Shown piece after piece: positions 1 to 7,090 of a stretch of 64,000 bases of DNA. The DNA comes from Propionimicrobium sp. PCR01-08-3 (GTDB lineage: Bacteria; Actinomycetota; Actinomycetes; Propionibacteriales; Propionibacteriaceae): positions 2,993,482-3,057,481 of the forward strand of contig NZ_CP127390.1 of the NCBI RefSeq assembly GCF_030286045.1, in the 5' to 3' direction. The first letter of the stretch is position 1. Each line of letters starts with the position of its first letter. Made by a program: the position numbers and the translations under genes. The notes beneath the pieces are model-generated. The model was not told the origin of the DNA. It searched no databases and worked only from the letters and a program-made list of their open reading frames with translations.

Positions 1-2
1 TG

Positions 3-290
3 GGCGCCTACGTCACCTTGGACCGCGACGGGCTGTGGCCGTACATGGTCCGCCTATCCGAGTTGGCCGGCTGGACGAGAACTATCGACCCGCGCACGCT
101 ACCGGACGCCCCCATAATTAACCCCCGGCTGTTGGCTGCCATGACGCCCGAGCAACTGAGCATCACCCTGGCAGGCATGACGGACGCCCAGCTGGCCGGG
201 GTCGTGCCGTTGCTGAGCCCCGACGTGATAGCGCGGGCATTCAGCGCCAGAACTAACCAATCAACCCCCGAGAGTGAAGCCACGAAATGA
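3..290 (+). CDS. C-terminal part of an unrecognised phage-type protein
   Basis: An open frame enters from the left edge of the window and stops at the TGA overlapping the next gene. A TTG at 18 could be read as a start, but the frame is open upstream, so this is more likely the 3' end of a longer gene. The visible 95 or so residues include short helical segments and no diagnostic motif. The 4-nt overlap with the next gene indicates translational coupling in the cassette. Function unknown. Confidence 0.5.
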   Translation, partial: GAYVTLDRDGLWPYMVRLSELAGWTRTIDPRTLPDAPIINPRLLAAMTPEQLSITLAGMTDAQLAGVVPLLSPDVIARAFSARTNQSTPESEATK

Positions 291-718
291 CCAAGAGCTT
301 TGACGAAGAGATCCGTAGTGCCGCACGCCACTTGGACGAACGAACCGCACGCGCTGAGCAGGCTTATGCCGTACTCGAAAAGGAGGGGCAAGCACTCAAG
401 CGCGCCGACGTTCAATACCGCTGCCCGAATAGGCGGGGCTGTATTTTGGCGACCGTCTACCGGACATCGGAGGGCGTACTGATTCACACGAACCCATACA
501 AATTCAGCCCCTCAGTCAACACCCAGTCGAGTAATGAATCTGGCCGAGCTCGCAGCACTGTTGACGGTGATCGTCATTGGAAGGCGCGGACCTTCTTCCT
601 GGATCAAGGGATGAATATTCAAGTGACTTGTGACCATCTCACAGCTCGAGTGCGCACAAACAAGCAGATTGAGCAAGATCTTAAGGCGCGCAAGAAGGTA
701 GTAATTATCCACGGCTGA
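287..718 (+). CDS. Hypothetical protein of the mobile cassette
   Basis: 143 residues, starting at an ATG that overlaps the preceding stop codon. The N-terminal third is a charged, probably helical stretch rich in Arg, Glu and Ala. It is followed by a pair of cysteines in a CPNRRGC motif near residue 46-52 and a basic C-terminus. The two close cysteines and one more near residue 115 could bind a metal, but no zinc-finger family is recognised. No membrane segment or signal peptide. Its place before a small HTH protein and a RepA-like ATPase suggests a role in element replication or control (inference). Confidence 0.5.
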   Translation: MTKSFDEEIRSAARHLDERTARAEQAYAVLEKEGQALKRADVQYRCPNRRGCILATVYRTSEGVLIHTNPYKFSPSVNTQSSNESGRARSTVDGDRHWKARTFFLDQGMNIQVTCDHLTARVRTNKQIEQDLKARKKVVIIHG

Positions 719-823
719 TATGGCGTGTGGTAGCCTGAATGGCAGTTAAGTATTCAGCCCGTCATGGATATGACGGCCCCGGGACATGGGCAATCCGGCG
801 AACACCTGAAAGAGGTGTGGCTG

Positions 824-1060
824 ATGATGCCCAAGCCCATTCATTGCGCCTACTCGAACCAAGAGATCCAAGATCTTATTGGCGAGCACGGACGATTCAT
901 CACCGAGAAGACCGCGCTCGAAATCGCCGGCGGCATCTCGGCTCGCTCACTTGACCGGATGGTCAGCGCCGGGCAGGTGACCCGCTACTACCCCGGTGGA
1001 TCACGTGCCAGACGCTACAAGACCGCCGAAGTCGCCCGGCTACTGAGGGCCGAGGCCTGA
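824..1060 (+). CDS. Small helix-turn-helix (excisionase-like) DNA-binding protein
   Basis: About 78 residues when started at the ATG preceded by an AAAGAGG sequence 8 nt upstream. An upstream ATG at 764 has no comparable ribosome site. The C-terminal half reads as a MerR/excisionase-type winged helix: a helix with SLDRMVSAGQV, a wing containing PGGSRARRY, then a TAEVARLL helix. Such proteins act in phages and integrative elements as excision factors or small regulators. Family recognition is from pattern only; whether it controls excision or replication cannot be seen here. Confidence 0.55.
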   Translation: MMPKPIHCAYSNQEIQDLIGEHGRFITEKTALEIAGGISARSLDRMVSAGQVTRYYPGGSRARRYKTAEVARLLRAEA

Positions 1061-1064
1061 CCTG

Positions 1065-1415
1065 ATGGCGACACGAGAAAGCCGCCCGGGCGTGGACTCC
1101 CGAGCGGCTCGCAAAGCGTTTGACGGCGCTGAGTCCAGTATAGACGCCGTCGATTCCGATAACTGGCGTGCCGACGCCGAGGAAGTCGTGCTGATGCTCG
1201 CCGCGTCCGGGCAGGTGTTCGACGCCGAGCGGGTGCGTGCTGCCGGTGTGCGTGAGCCTGCAGCCCCGAATCAGTGGGGCGCTCTATTCGCGAGCCTGCG
1301 GAAGGCCGGCTACATCGAACCGATCGGCACCACGACTTCCGGCCGAAGGCAACGCCACGCCGGGCTGAACCGTCTGTGGATCGGCACCGAGTTCGTGACT
1401 GGTGATGCCGAGTGA
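1065..1415 (+). CDS. Hypothetical winged-helix-like protein of the mobile cassette
   Basis: 116 residues. The middle resembles a winged helix often met in actinophage early regions: a helix with AEEVVLMLA, then PNQWGALFASLRKAGYIEP, then a basic hairpin with SGRRQRH and a final tryptophan strand. These features suggest DNA binding, possibly as an accessory replication protein, but no named family is certain. It starts 4 nt after the preceding stop and overlaps the following gene by 4 nt, so it is part of the same transcription unit. Confidence 0.5.
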   Translation: MATRESRPGVDSRAARKAFDGAESSIDAVDSDNWRADAEEVVLMLAASGQVFDAERVRAAGVREPAAPNQWGALFASLRKAGYIEPIGTTTSGRRQRHAGLNRLWIGTEFVTGDAE

Positions 1416-1720
1416 GTACCCCTATCGAATCCGCCCACGACTTCGGCCGTGGCATCGCTACAGCCCCGTCACGGCCTGCTGTGCAGACGCTCGCGTCCTT
1501 GCCTGACCTGGCCTACCGGTTGTCTCTGTCGGTGCTGGTGGACGCGCTCAGGGAGGCGACGCCGGCCTACTGGGTGCGCAGGGCCGAGGCGCTTGAAGCC
1601 GTGGGCACACCGTCAGCCGACGGTGCTGCCCGGGAGTGCAGGCGTCACGCCTGGCTGCTCGCCCAGATGACCGCCGACCAGGTGGCCAGCTCCTTCGACC
1701 TGGAAGGAGTAGCGGCGTGA
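1412..1720 (+). CDS. Hypothetical protein upstream of the RepA-like ATPase
   Basis: 102 residues starting at GTG in a 4-nt overlap with the previous gene and itself overlapping the ATPase gene by 4 nt. It is predicted to be mostly helical, with a conserved-looking tract around YWVRRAEALEAVGT and several His and Arg residues near the C-terminus. No known domain recognised. The tight coupling to the ATPase gene suggests a co-produced partner, but that is inference only. Confidence 0.45.
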   Translation: MSTPIESAHDFGRGIATAPSRPAVQTLASLPDLAYRLSLSVLVDALREATPAYWVRRAEALEAVGTPSADGAARECRRHAWLLAQMTADQVASSFDLEGVAA

Positions 1721-2958
1721 CGATAGATCCTGAACGGGCATCGCAGCTGCTGGCCCGTATCCACACTGGCGCATGGTTGGATCGGCAAACGTTCCCGCCG
1801 TTGCAATGGATCGTGCCCAGCCTGGTGGCCGAAGGGTTCGGGCTGCTGGTCGGTGCTCCGAAGCTCGGCAAGTCGTGGCTCGCCCTGAACCTCGGATTGG
1901 CTGCTGCCGCCGGTGGTTATGCGCTGGGCAAGATACCGGTGGACGAACGCCCGGTGCTCTACGCTGCGCTCGAAGACGGCAACCGCAGGATGCAGACCCG
2001 CTGCCGCCGCATCCTCGAAGACGGGCCGATCCCCGAAGGCTTCGAGTACTTCACCAGCGGCCCGTCTGACGAAGTGATGGACACCATCGAAGCATGGCTC
2101 GACGGTCACCCTTCCGGGTTCGTCATGTTGGACACGCTGGCGAAGGTCATGCCACGGGCGCTGCCGGGCGAGAACGACTACCAGCGTGACTCGCGCATCG
2201 GCACCAGGCTGAAGAACCTCGCGGATGCTCACGAAGGTTCGTGCGTGATGGTGGTGCATCACAGCCGCAAGATGGCCGCGTCCGACTTCGCCGAAACATC
2301 GTCGGGGACGAACGGGCTCACCGGTGCAGCTGACTGGGTGATCGTGCTTGGCCGTGAGCGCGGCACCTCGAAGGGGCTGCTGAAAGTCACGGGCAGGGAT
2401 GTTGCCGAAGACGAATACTCGCTGGACAGTAGCGAAGGCGTGTGGACGTTGGACGGCGACACATTGCGGCAAGCCGCAGAAGCTGCCCAGGAAGCCGAGA
2501 CCACCAGAAACCTGGGTGATCGATCGGCGGCAATCATCGCCATGTCTGCCGAGCATCCCGAAGGTGTGCGCGCTGCCCTCGTCGCTGCCGAACTGGATAT
2601 CGCTGTTGCCGATGCTGGGAAGTATCTGAAACGACTGGCGGACGCCGGCAAGCTTCGCAGGGCTGAACGTGGCCTGTATATGTGTGTCCAAAGTGTCCAA
2701 AGTGTCCAATTCGAGAACGACCGTGATGAATCACAATTGGACACTTCTATTGGACAACCAGCCATAGAGAACCCGTCGTTGACTAGGCAATTGGACACAT
2801 TGGACGAATTGGACACTGATAGTCAGATCAACACGGAGCCAACCCTGTTCGAGACAACCAGGAGTACCGGCCGCACCTGCCCCGAGTGTGGCGAGCCCGT
2901 ACCACCGGGCAAGGTCAGGCATCCCGCATGCATGCAGCGAGCTGGTGAGCGCCGATGA
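1717..2958 (+). CDS. RepA-like AAA family ATPase (RecA/KaiC fold)
   Basis: 413 residues from the GTG that overlaps the preceding stop, behind an AAGGAG ribosome site. The N-terminal domain has Walker A GAPKLGKSW near residue 50, a Walker B-like FVMLDTL, and a sensor-type VMVVHHSRK. This matches the AAA_25/RepA hexameric helicase-like group used by plasmids and phages to open or load on DNA. A helical winged-helix-like segment follows (residues ~270-320), then a low-complexity linker coded by heptamer repeats, and a C-terminal zinc-ribbon-like CPECGEP...C. An earlier in-frame start exists at 1636 but would overlap the previous gene entirely. The likely role is replication of the element. Confidence 0.8.
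   Translation: MTIDPERASQLLARIHTGAWLDRQTFPPLQWIVPSLVAEGFGLLVGAPKLGKSWLALNLGLAAAAGGYALGKIPVDERPVLYAALEDGNRRMQTRCRRILEDGPIPEGFEYFTSGPSDEVMDTIEAWLDGHPSGFVMLDTLAKVMPRALPGENDYQRDSRIGTRLKNLADAHEGSCVMVVHHSRKMAASDFAETSSGTNGLTGAADWVIVLGRERGTSKGLLKVTGRDVAEDEYSLDSSEGVWTLDGDTLRQAAEAAQEAETTRNLGDRSAAIIAMSAEHPEGVRAALVAAELDIAVADAGKYLKRLADAGKLRRAERGLYMCVQSVQSVQFENDRDESQLDTSIGQPAIENPSLTRQLDTLDELDTDSQINTEPTLFETTRSTGRTCPECGEPVPPGKVRHPACMQRAGERR
2685..2815. repeat. Iteron-like array: TGTCCAA copies facing TTGGACA copies
   Basis: Three TGTCCAA heptamers at 2685, 2694 and 2703 sit at exact 9-bp spacing. The reverse complement TTGGACA occurs at 2737, 2750, 2791 and 2809, with one variant (TTGGACG) at 2800 that restores 9-bp spacing to the last three. 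The whole set lies inside the 3' part of the RepA-like gene and gives a Val-Gln-Ser and Leu-Asp-rich linker. The opposed tandem blocks resemble iterons or an origin inverted repeat; alternatively they are a simple protein repeat. The repeats are seen; their function is inferred. Confidence 0.7.
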
Positions 2959-3275
2959 AGTGGCCACGGTCAGCATCCGAGGTTCACCTTGCTCTCGCTG
3001 ATGGTCTGCGTGCCTCGATCGTCCAAGAGCTGAAGATCCCATGCGCACCCCCGTGGATCGGTGAATCGCCGTGGCTATCCGATGACCCGGAGATCCGGAA
3101 GCGAGCCGCCGAATCGTGTTTCGACTGTCCCGTCCTTGATGAATGCCGGGAAGCCGGACGAAAGGAACACTTCGGGGTCTGGGGAGGAAAAGACCGAACC
3201 CTTATCCCCCGGGTCTCGCATGAAACGAATAACCCAATCGAATCCGACAACAACACAATTCAGGAGAACTCATGA
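2955..3275 (+). CDS. WhiB-family iron-sulfur transcription factor of the mobile element
   Basis: 106 residues. It has the four cysteines of the Wbl family (one near residue 30, then CFDC and a fourth in DEC) followed by the GVWGG turn and a basic KDRT segment. Wbl proteins carry a 4Fe-4S cluster and usually bind sigma factor to control transcription; phage versions often alter host regulation. It starts at an ATG overlapping the ATPase stop and ends overlapping the next gene, so it is fully embedded in the cassette. Its target is unknown. Confidence 0.85.
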   Translation: MKWPRSASEVHLALADGLRASIVQELKIPCAPPWIGESPWLSDDPEIRKRAAESCFDCPVLDECREAGRKEHFGVWGGKDRTLIPRVSHETNNPIESDNNTIQENS

Positions 3276-3616
3276 GTATCACCCAAATTCATAATCAGCG
3301 CACCACAGCCACGCCCGACTGCCCTTCTTGGTGCGTCAATCAAGACCCTGACGAACACACCTGCTACGGCGATCAGCGGCTGTACATGGAACGCGACGAG
3401 AACGGTGCGGGTATCTTCGCCATCACCTTCCGTCCAACACGCATCGCAACAGCAACCATGATCGACCTCAGAGCCTGGCAGGCCGGAGAAGACGGCGCAC
3501 CGAACAGTGAGCTCGAAGACCTGCTGACACTGCCCGAGGCCCACCAGCTCGCCAAGATACTGAACGCAGCGATCGAAGACGCCGAGAACACCGAACCCAA
3601 CGGGAGGACCGCATGA
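3272..3616 (+). CDS. DUF6907-type protein
   Basis: 114 residues. A CPSWC motif near residue 19 is followed by a cysteine in HTC, then a beta-rich core and a helical end containing LTLPEAHQLAKILNAAI. This is the DUF6907 layout (CPxWC followed by a LTPxEAxxLAxxL helix) seen in actinobacterial phages and plasmids; no function is established. A second member of the same family is encoded on the other strand at 4978-5451. It overlaps the genes on both sides by 4 nt. Confidence 0.7.
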   Translation: MSITQIHNQRTTATPDCPSWCVNQDPDEHTCYGDQRLYMERDENGAGIFAITFRPTRIATATMIDLRAWQAGEDGAPNSELEDLLTLPEAHQLAKILNAAIEDAENTEPNGRTA

Positions 3617-4188
3617 CCGATCGGGATCCCATACAAACACCGAGCATGGGCGTATCCCATGCAATCTGTGGTGCGAAGACCAGGGACGGCGGCCCGTGCA
3701 AGAATCCGCCGATGGCCGGCCAACGCCGCTGCCGGATGCACGGCGGCTCGATCCCGGCCGCCAGGCGGGCAGGAGAACGCCGGATAGCCGAAGTTGAAGC
3801 GGCCAAGCACGTCGCCGCGTTCGGTGGCCGTCTCGATGTCAGCCCCGCCGAAGCACTGCTCGAACTGGTGCAGGTGAAAGCGACCGAGGTTGCCTACTGG
3901 GAACAGCGCGTAGCCGAGTCCGGCGACCCTGCCCAGGCCATCGGTGAAGGTGGATACGCCACGCCCCTACTGATGCTGCACAAGACACAGGACCAGCTCG
4001 CCAGCTATTCAGCTGCCGCTATCAAGGGAGGTGCTGACCAAGCCATGGTGCAGTTCGCCACCATGCAGGCCGGATGGATTCTGCCGATGCTCTACAACGC
4101 CATCGAGCTCGGGCGAGCCGACCCCGACAGTGATCCGGCAGAGATCGCCCGCCACATCTTCGAAACCGCACGACCCATCACCCACTAA
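3613..4188 (+). CDS. HGGxSTG-type phage protein
   Basis: 191 residues. The N-terminus has a cysteine-rich segment (CGAKTRDGGPCKNPP, then RRCRMHGG) of the kind annotated as HGGxSTG domain, frequent in actinobacterial prophages, probably a small zinc-binding unit. The rest is a long helical region rich in Ala and Glu, including a tract like those in small-terminase-associated proteins, but no terminase signature is clear. It starts by 4-nt overlap with the upstream gene. Role unknown; a DNA-packaging or DNA-binding role is only a guess. Confidence 0.6.
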   Translation: MTDRDPIQTPSMGVSHAICGAKTRDGGPCKNPPMAGQRRCRMHGGSIPAARRAGERRIAEVEAAKHVAAFGGRLDVSPAEALLELVQVKATEVAYWEQRVAESGDPAQAIGEGGYATPLLMLHKTQDQLASYSAAAIKGGADQAMVQFATMQAGWILPMLYNAIELGRADPDSDPAEIARHIFETARPITH

Positions 4189-4198
4189 GGAGAACAAT

Positions 4199-4663
4199 AT
4201 GAACACCATCGACAACATGAACGACCTCCTGCACGGCAATTCGATCGCCGATGCTCACGACCGACTCACCCAGGCAGGCCAGGCCGTGAACGAAGTACTG
4301 AAGACGCCAGCTGCCAGCGTGGATGACGTCCACGCCGCATACGTCGAGGAAGGCCAGGCCGAGGAAGCTTGGAACAAGGTCCTGGAAGCCCGTGGGCTCA
4401 CCGAAGCTCAAGCGCTCGAAGCAATCAAGACCAGCACCACGCCACCGGTGGAAGGCACGCCCCAGTCACAGACGGACGCACCAACCCGCGCCGAGCTGGC
4501 CGACGAACTCAGCGCCATGATGCGCACGGGTCGGGTTCATGCCGAGATCCCCGCCTCGATGGTTATCGGCGGATCAGACGCCAAGCATCCGATGGACGAA
4601 CTACTCAGAGGCACATTGACGGAAAAGATCCAGCATCCCGGCGCCGGCCGGTTCACGCTCTAA
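4199..4663 (+). CDS. Hypothetical acidic protein, last gene of the rightward cassette
   Basis: 154 residues from an ATG placed 6 nt after an AAGGAG sequence; a longer frame starting at 4031 would run through the previous gene and is not used. The sequence is acidic, helical and rich in Ala, Glu and Thr, with a Pro/Thr-rich hinge near residue 85. No domain recognised. The gene is followed at once by a strong hairpin terminator, which closes the rightward transcription unit. Confidence 0.5.
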   Translation: MNTIDNMNDLLHGNSIADAHDRLTQAGQAVNEVLKTPAASVDDVHAAYVEEGQAEEAWNKVLEARGLTEAQALEAIKTSTTPPVEGTPQSQTDAPTRAELADELSAMMRTGRVHAEIPASMVIGGSDAKHPMDELLRGTLTEKIQHPGAGRFTL

Positions 4664-4685
4664 GCCCATCCCGCACGCACACTAA

Positions 4686-4717
4686 AGGCCGGGAGTCCCG
4701 TCAGAGACTCCCGGCCT
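4686..4717. terminator. Bidirectional hairpin terminator between convergent genes
   Basis: A perfect 12-bp stem (AGGCCGGGAGTC and its complement) with an 8-nt loop. It lies between the end of the rightward cassette and the end of the leftward Rmf/CrpP-like gene. No U-tract, as is usual in high-GC actinobacteria. Confidence 0.8.
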
Positions 4718-4731
4718 CAGCCATGCCCAGA

Positions 4732-4971
4732 CTAGGCCAGCGGTTCGCCGTACTTGGCCAGCACCAGCTCTTGAATGCCGTGGTGATAGCCGCGCCGCCA
4801 AGCCGCGTTCAGGCACTGTTCTTTGAACGTGCCGTTCGGCCAGGAAAGATAGGGACACTCAGGGCGCGGTCGAGGATCATCCGCCAGACCTTCCGCCCGG
4901 CCCGCGTTCCACGCGGCGTAGCCTTCCTCGTCGCTTGGGAAGTCGGCCTTGGTCCGCCGTATCGCCGTCAC
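4732..4971 (-). CDS. Rmf/CrpP-fold small protein
   Basis: 79 residues with the pattern of the ribosome modulation factor/CrpP fold: AYxAWNAGRAEGL, then CPY, then W..G......W..GY..G. Rmf dimerises ribosomes in enterobacteria, and CrpP-like proteins of the same fold are carried by mobile elements. Which activity applies here cannot be told from sequence. It forms a short leftward unit with the DUF6907 gene that starts to its right; the two are separated by 6 nt. Confidence 0.55.
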   Translation of the reverse strand: MTAIRRTKADFPSDEEGYAAWNAGRAEGLADDPRPRPECPYLSWPNGTFKEQCLNAAWRRGYHHGIQELVLAKYGEPLA

Positions 4972-4977
4972 CGCAAC

Positions 4978-5451
4978 CTAACCCCTCACCAACTCCGCCG
5001 CCTGAATCAGCGCTGCGCCCAGCTCGGCGGCTTCGACGGGCGTCAACTCAGCCCAGTTCGACGGCAGAATGTCCACGCCCAGCATCCGGCCGGTCTGCGC
5101 ATCTTGCGCCTGCACGATCAGCACTTCATGACTCCCGGCTAAAACAACTCGCTGGTGATAGACCTGCTCGAACTCCACGCAATCATCGTCCCGGTTCTCG
5201 ATGCCGTGACTCGTACACCACGCCGGGCAATCGGGCGACGCCTTGATGACCTCAAGGTCTGAATGCTGCGCCGACTCACTCAGCTTCCGCGTCACCGTCT
5301 GGCGCACCGTAGCGCCGTGGTTCATGCCGGTGAACTGCCGACTCCACACGCCGTCCCCAGCTCGCGCCCAAGGCGTCACCTCGTCCGCCCAGACCGGGCC
5401 GCGGTTATCAACCGGACGAACTTCGCGTGCCTGCATCATCGTGGTTGTCAT
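4978..5451 (-). CDS. Second DUF6907-type protein
   Basis: 157 residues. A CPAWC motif near residue 75 and a following cysteine in DDC lead into a beta-rich core and the terminal helix LTPVEAAELGAALIQAAELV. This matches the protein encoded at 3272-3616, though this copy has an extra 50-60 residue N-terminal part. It is the promoter-proximal gene of the leftward pair at the border of the element. Function unknown. Confidence 0.65.
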   Translation of the reverse strand: MTTTMMQAREVRPVDNRGPVWADEVTPWARAGDGVWSRQFTGMNHGATVRQTVTRKLSESAQHSDLEVIKASPDCPAWCTSHGIENRDDDCVEFEQVYHQRVVLAGSHEVLIVQAQDAQTGRMLGVDILPSNWAELTPVEAAELGAALIQAAELVRG

Positions 5452-5579
5452 GGTCTTTGTGCCTCTCGATCAAGCACCTAGCCACCGGTTCGACCGCGAA
5501 GGGTTCGGGAGAAAACTCCCCCTATTCTCCCCCTCGAAATTGAGGGCTTAGCGTTTCCGCTAGTCAGAGAGAGATTCAC

Positions 5580-5656
5580 TGGTGGGCCTTACTGGACTTG
5601 AACCAGTGACCTCGTCCTTATCAGGGACGCGCTCTAACCAACTGAGCTAAAGGCCC
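5580..5656 (-). tRNA. tRNA-Ile (GAT anticodon), CCA encoded
   Basis: Read on the minus strand, the gene has the acceptor stem GGGCCTT/AAGGCCC, the D-arm TAGCTCAGTTGG, an anticodon loop CTGATAA giving GAT (Ile), the T-arm GGTTCAAGTCC and a 3' CCA that is part of the gene. The mobile cassette abuts its 3' end, so this is the likely attachment site. Confidence 0.97.
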
Positions 5657-5838
5657 GAACCGATGCCAAACCAAACCAGCACCGAGCGATTACATTACCG
5701 CAGACATCTTCGAAGTCTCAAATCGCGTTCGCCATGCACATTCCTCAACCTTGAGCCCACATCAATGGCTCCCGGAAGACTCCCTGAACCCCGGACGAGA
5801 AGCTTGTCCATCCAGGTGCCGCCACCAAAAATGGACCC

Positions 5839-6249
5839 ATGACCAACTATTCCGCCCCTTACTCGAACCCGAATCCTCCGAACCACGCCGGTCAGCCGGG
5901 CGAGTCCCGGACGGCCGCGATGCTGGCGCACTTGTCCGGACCGATCAGTGCCGCAGTCTCGGCAGGATGGCTGGCCATCGTCGGGCCTCTGCTCGTCTGG
6001 TTGCTCTACAAAGACAAGGACGCCTTCGTCCGCCATGAGGCAGCAGACGCCTTCAACTTCCAGGTGACGATGTGGCTGGTCGCGCTGGTCGGTGGCGTCT
6101 TGTGCATCACCGTCATCTTGATTCCGCTGGGCGTCCTGATGATCATCGCCGCCGTGCTCGCCTCGGTGATCGTCGGCATCATCGCCGCCGTCAAGGCGTC
6201 GGGCGGGCAGCCTTACAACTACCCCTGGAAGCTGAGCTTCCTGAGCTGA
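5839..6249 (+). CDS. DUF4870 membrane protein (Tic20-like)
   Basis: 136 residues: a Pro/Asn-rich cytosolic N-terminus of about 30 residues, then a DUF4870 core with about three membrane segments. The family mark KDAFVRHEAADAFNFQ lies between the first and second segments. The family is widespread in bacteria and of unknown function; distant Tic20 similarity has been proposed. It stands alone between the tRNA and a bidirectional terminator. Confidence 0.8.
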   Translation: MTNYSAPYSNPNPPNHAGQPGESRTAAMLAHLSGPISAAVSAGWLAIVGPLLVWLLYKDKDAFVRHEAADAFNFQVTMWLVALVGGVLCITVILIPLGVLMIIAAVLASVIVGIIAAVKASGGQPYNYPWKLSFLS

Positions 6250-6256
6250 TTCGAAG

Positions 6257-6298
6257 CGATGCCCGGGACGACCAAATCGTCGGTCGTCCCGGGCATCG
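6257..6298. terminator. Strong bidirectional hairpin terminator
   Basis: A perfect 17-bp stem (CGATGCCCGGGACGACC and its complement) with an 8-nt loop. It lies between the convergent DUF4870 and DUF3566 genes and ends the long leftward dnaA-gyrA transcription block. Confidence 0.9.
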
Positions 6299-6334
6299 TC
6301 ATGTTGGCAGCCAAATAACCGCCGAGCCGAAAGA

Positions 6335-7090
6335 TCAGTCCTCGGCCAGCGTCACGTCGAGCCCACCCAGCACCGAGCTGGAGAGGTTGTACAAGAAGGC
6401 ACCCAGCGTGGCCAGCGCGGTCAGCAGCACCACATTGATGCCGCAGACAATCGCGGTGAACCCGAGCACCCGCCACCGGTCGATGACCGACTCGATCTCG
6501 AAGGTGCCGCCACCGTCGGGGTTGCCGAGCAACGAGTTCAGCGTCTCCTGCAAGGTGTCGAGCGCACCGGAGGCCTCAATGACCGACCACAGCAGGGCGA
6601 CCGCAACGAACAGGATGATCGCCGCCGCTACCGAGAACATCAGCGCCGTCTTCATCACCGACCACGGATCGAGCTTGGCGATCCGCAGCCGGGCCTTGCG
6701 GGCCGGACGCACGGTGCCTGAGCTGGTGGTCTTGACTCGTCCCGTACGGTCGCGCGTTGGGCCGGTGGCCTTGGTCACCTCGGCCTTGTCGAGGGAACTG
6801 TCGTCCGAGGCCAAATCGGCAGCAATCGTCGGATTCACGCGTGTCTTGTCGCCGGCCGCCTTATGATCGCCCGCCGCCAGATCGGCGGCGACCTTGGGCG
6901 TCACCGTCGTCTTGTCGTCGGCAGGCTTGGCGGCACCTGTTGCCAACGGCTCGTTGATCTTGGGTGTCACGTGAGTCTTGTCATCGGCCTTGGCCGAGCC
7001 TTTGACCGACTCGACCGTCCGCGTTTCGGCAGTGGCGTCAGAATCTGATGGCTTGGGCTTCGCCGAAGACACCTGATCGCTCTCACTCAT
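6335..7090 (-). CDS. DUF3566 membrane protein downstream of gyrA
   Basis: 251 residues from the ATG preceded by GAGGAGGCAGG; it overlaps the gyrA stop by 8 nt. The first 125 or so residues are a low-complexity Lys/Asp/Thr/Ala tract with recurring TxVxPKI/VAxDLA units. The DUF3566 core follows with two membrane segments ([17 protein letters not shown] and a second near [19 protein letters not shown]). The same gene type follows gyrA in mycobacteria (Rv0007). Function unknown; a link to the cell wall or division has been suggested only by context. Co-transcribed with gyrA. Confidence 0.88.
   Translation of the reverse strand: MSESDQVSSAKPKPSDSDATAETRTVESVKGSAKADDKTHVTPKINEPLATGAAKPADDKTTVTPKVAADLAAGDHKAAGDKTRVNPTIAADLASDDSSLDKAEVTKATGPTRDRTGRVKTTSSGTVRPARKARLRIAKLDPWSVMKTALMFSVAAAIILFVAVALLWSVIEASGALDTLQETLNSLLGNPDGGGTFEIESVIDRWRVLGFTAIVCGINVVLLTALATLGAFLYNLSSSVLGGLDVTLAED

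Larger units (their letters stand above)
1..5579. mobile_element. Right end of an integrated phage-, satellite- or ICE-like element
   Basis: Seen: a run of short tightly packed genes (ATGA or GTGA overlaps at several joints), a RepA-like ATPase, a WhiB-like protein, an HGGxSTG protein and DUF6907 proteins, ending just downstream of the 3' end of a tRNA-Ile gene. Such gene types are typical of actinobacterial prophages and integrative plasmids, and tRNA 3' ends are common attachment sites. No integrase, capsid, terminase or relaxase gene is visible, so the type of element is undecided. The integrase and the second attachment site would lie to the left of the window. Confidence 0.7.

Noticed and set aside
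1645-2709. 354-residue frame opposite the RepA-like ATPase
   Set aside because: No motif, and it lies over a gene with clear Walker motifs.
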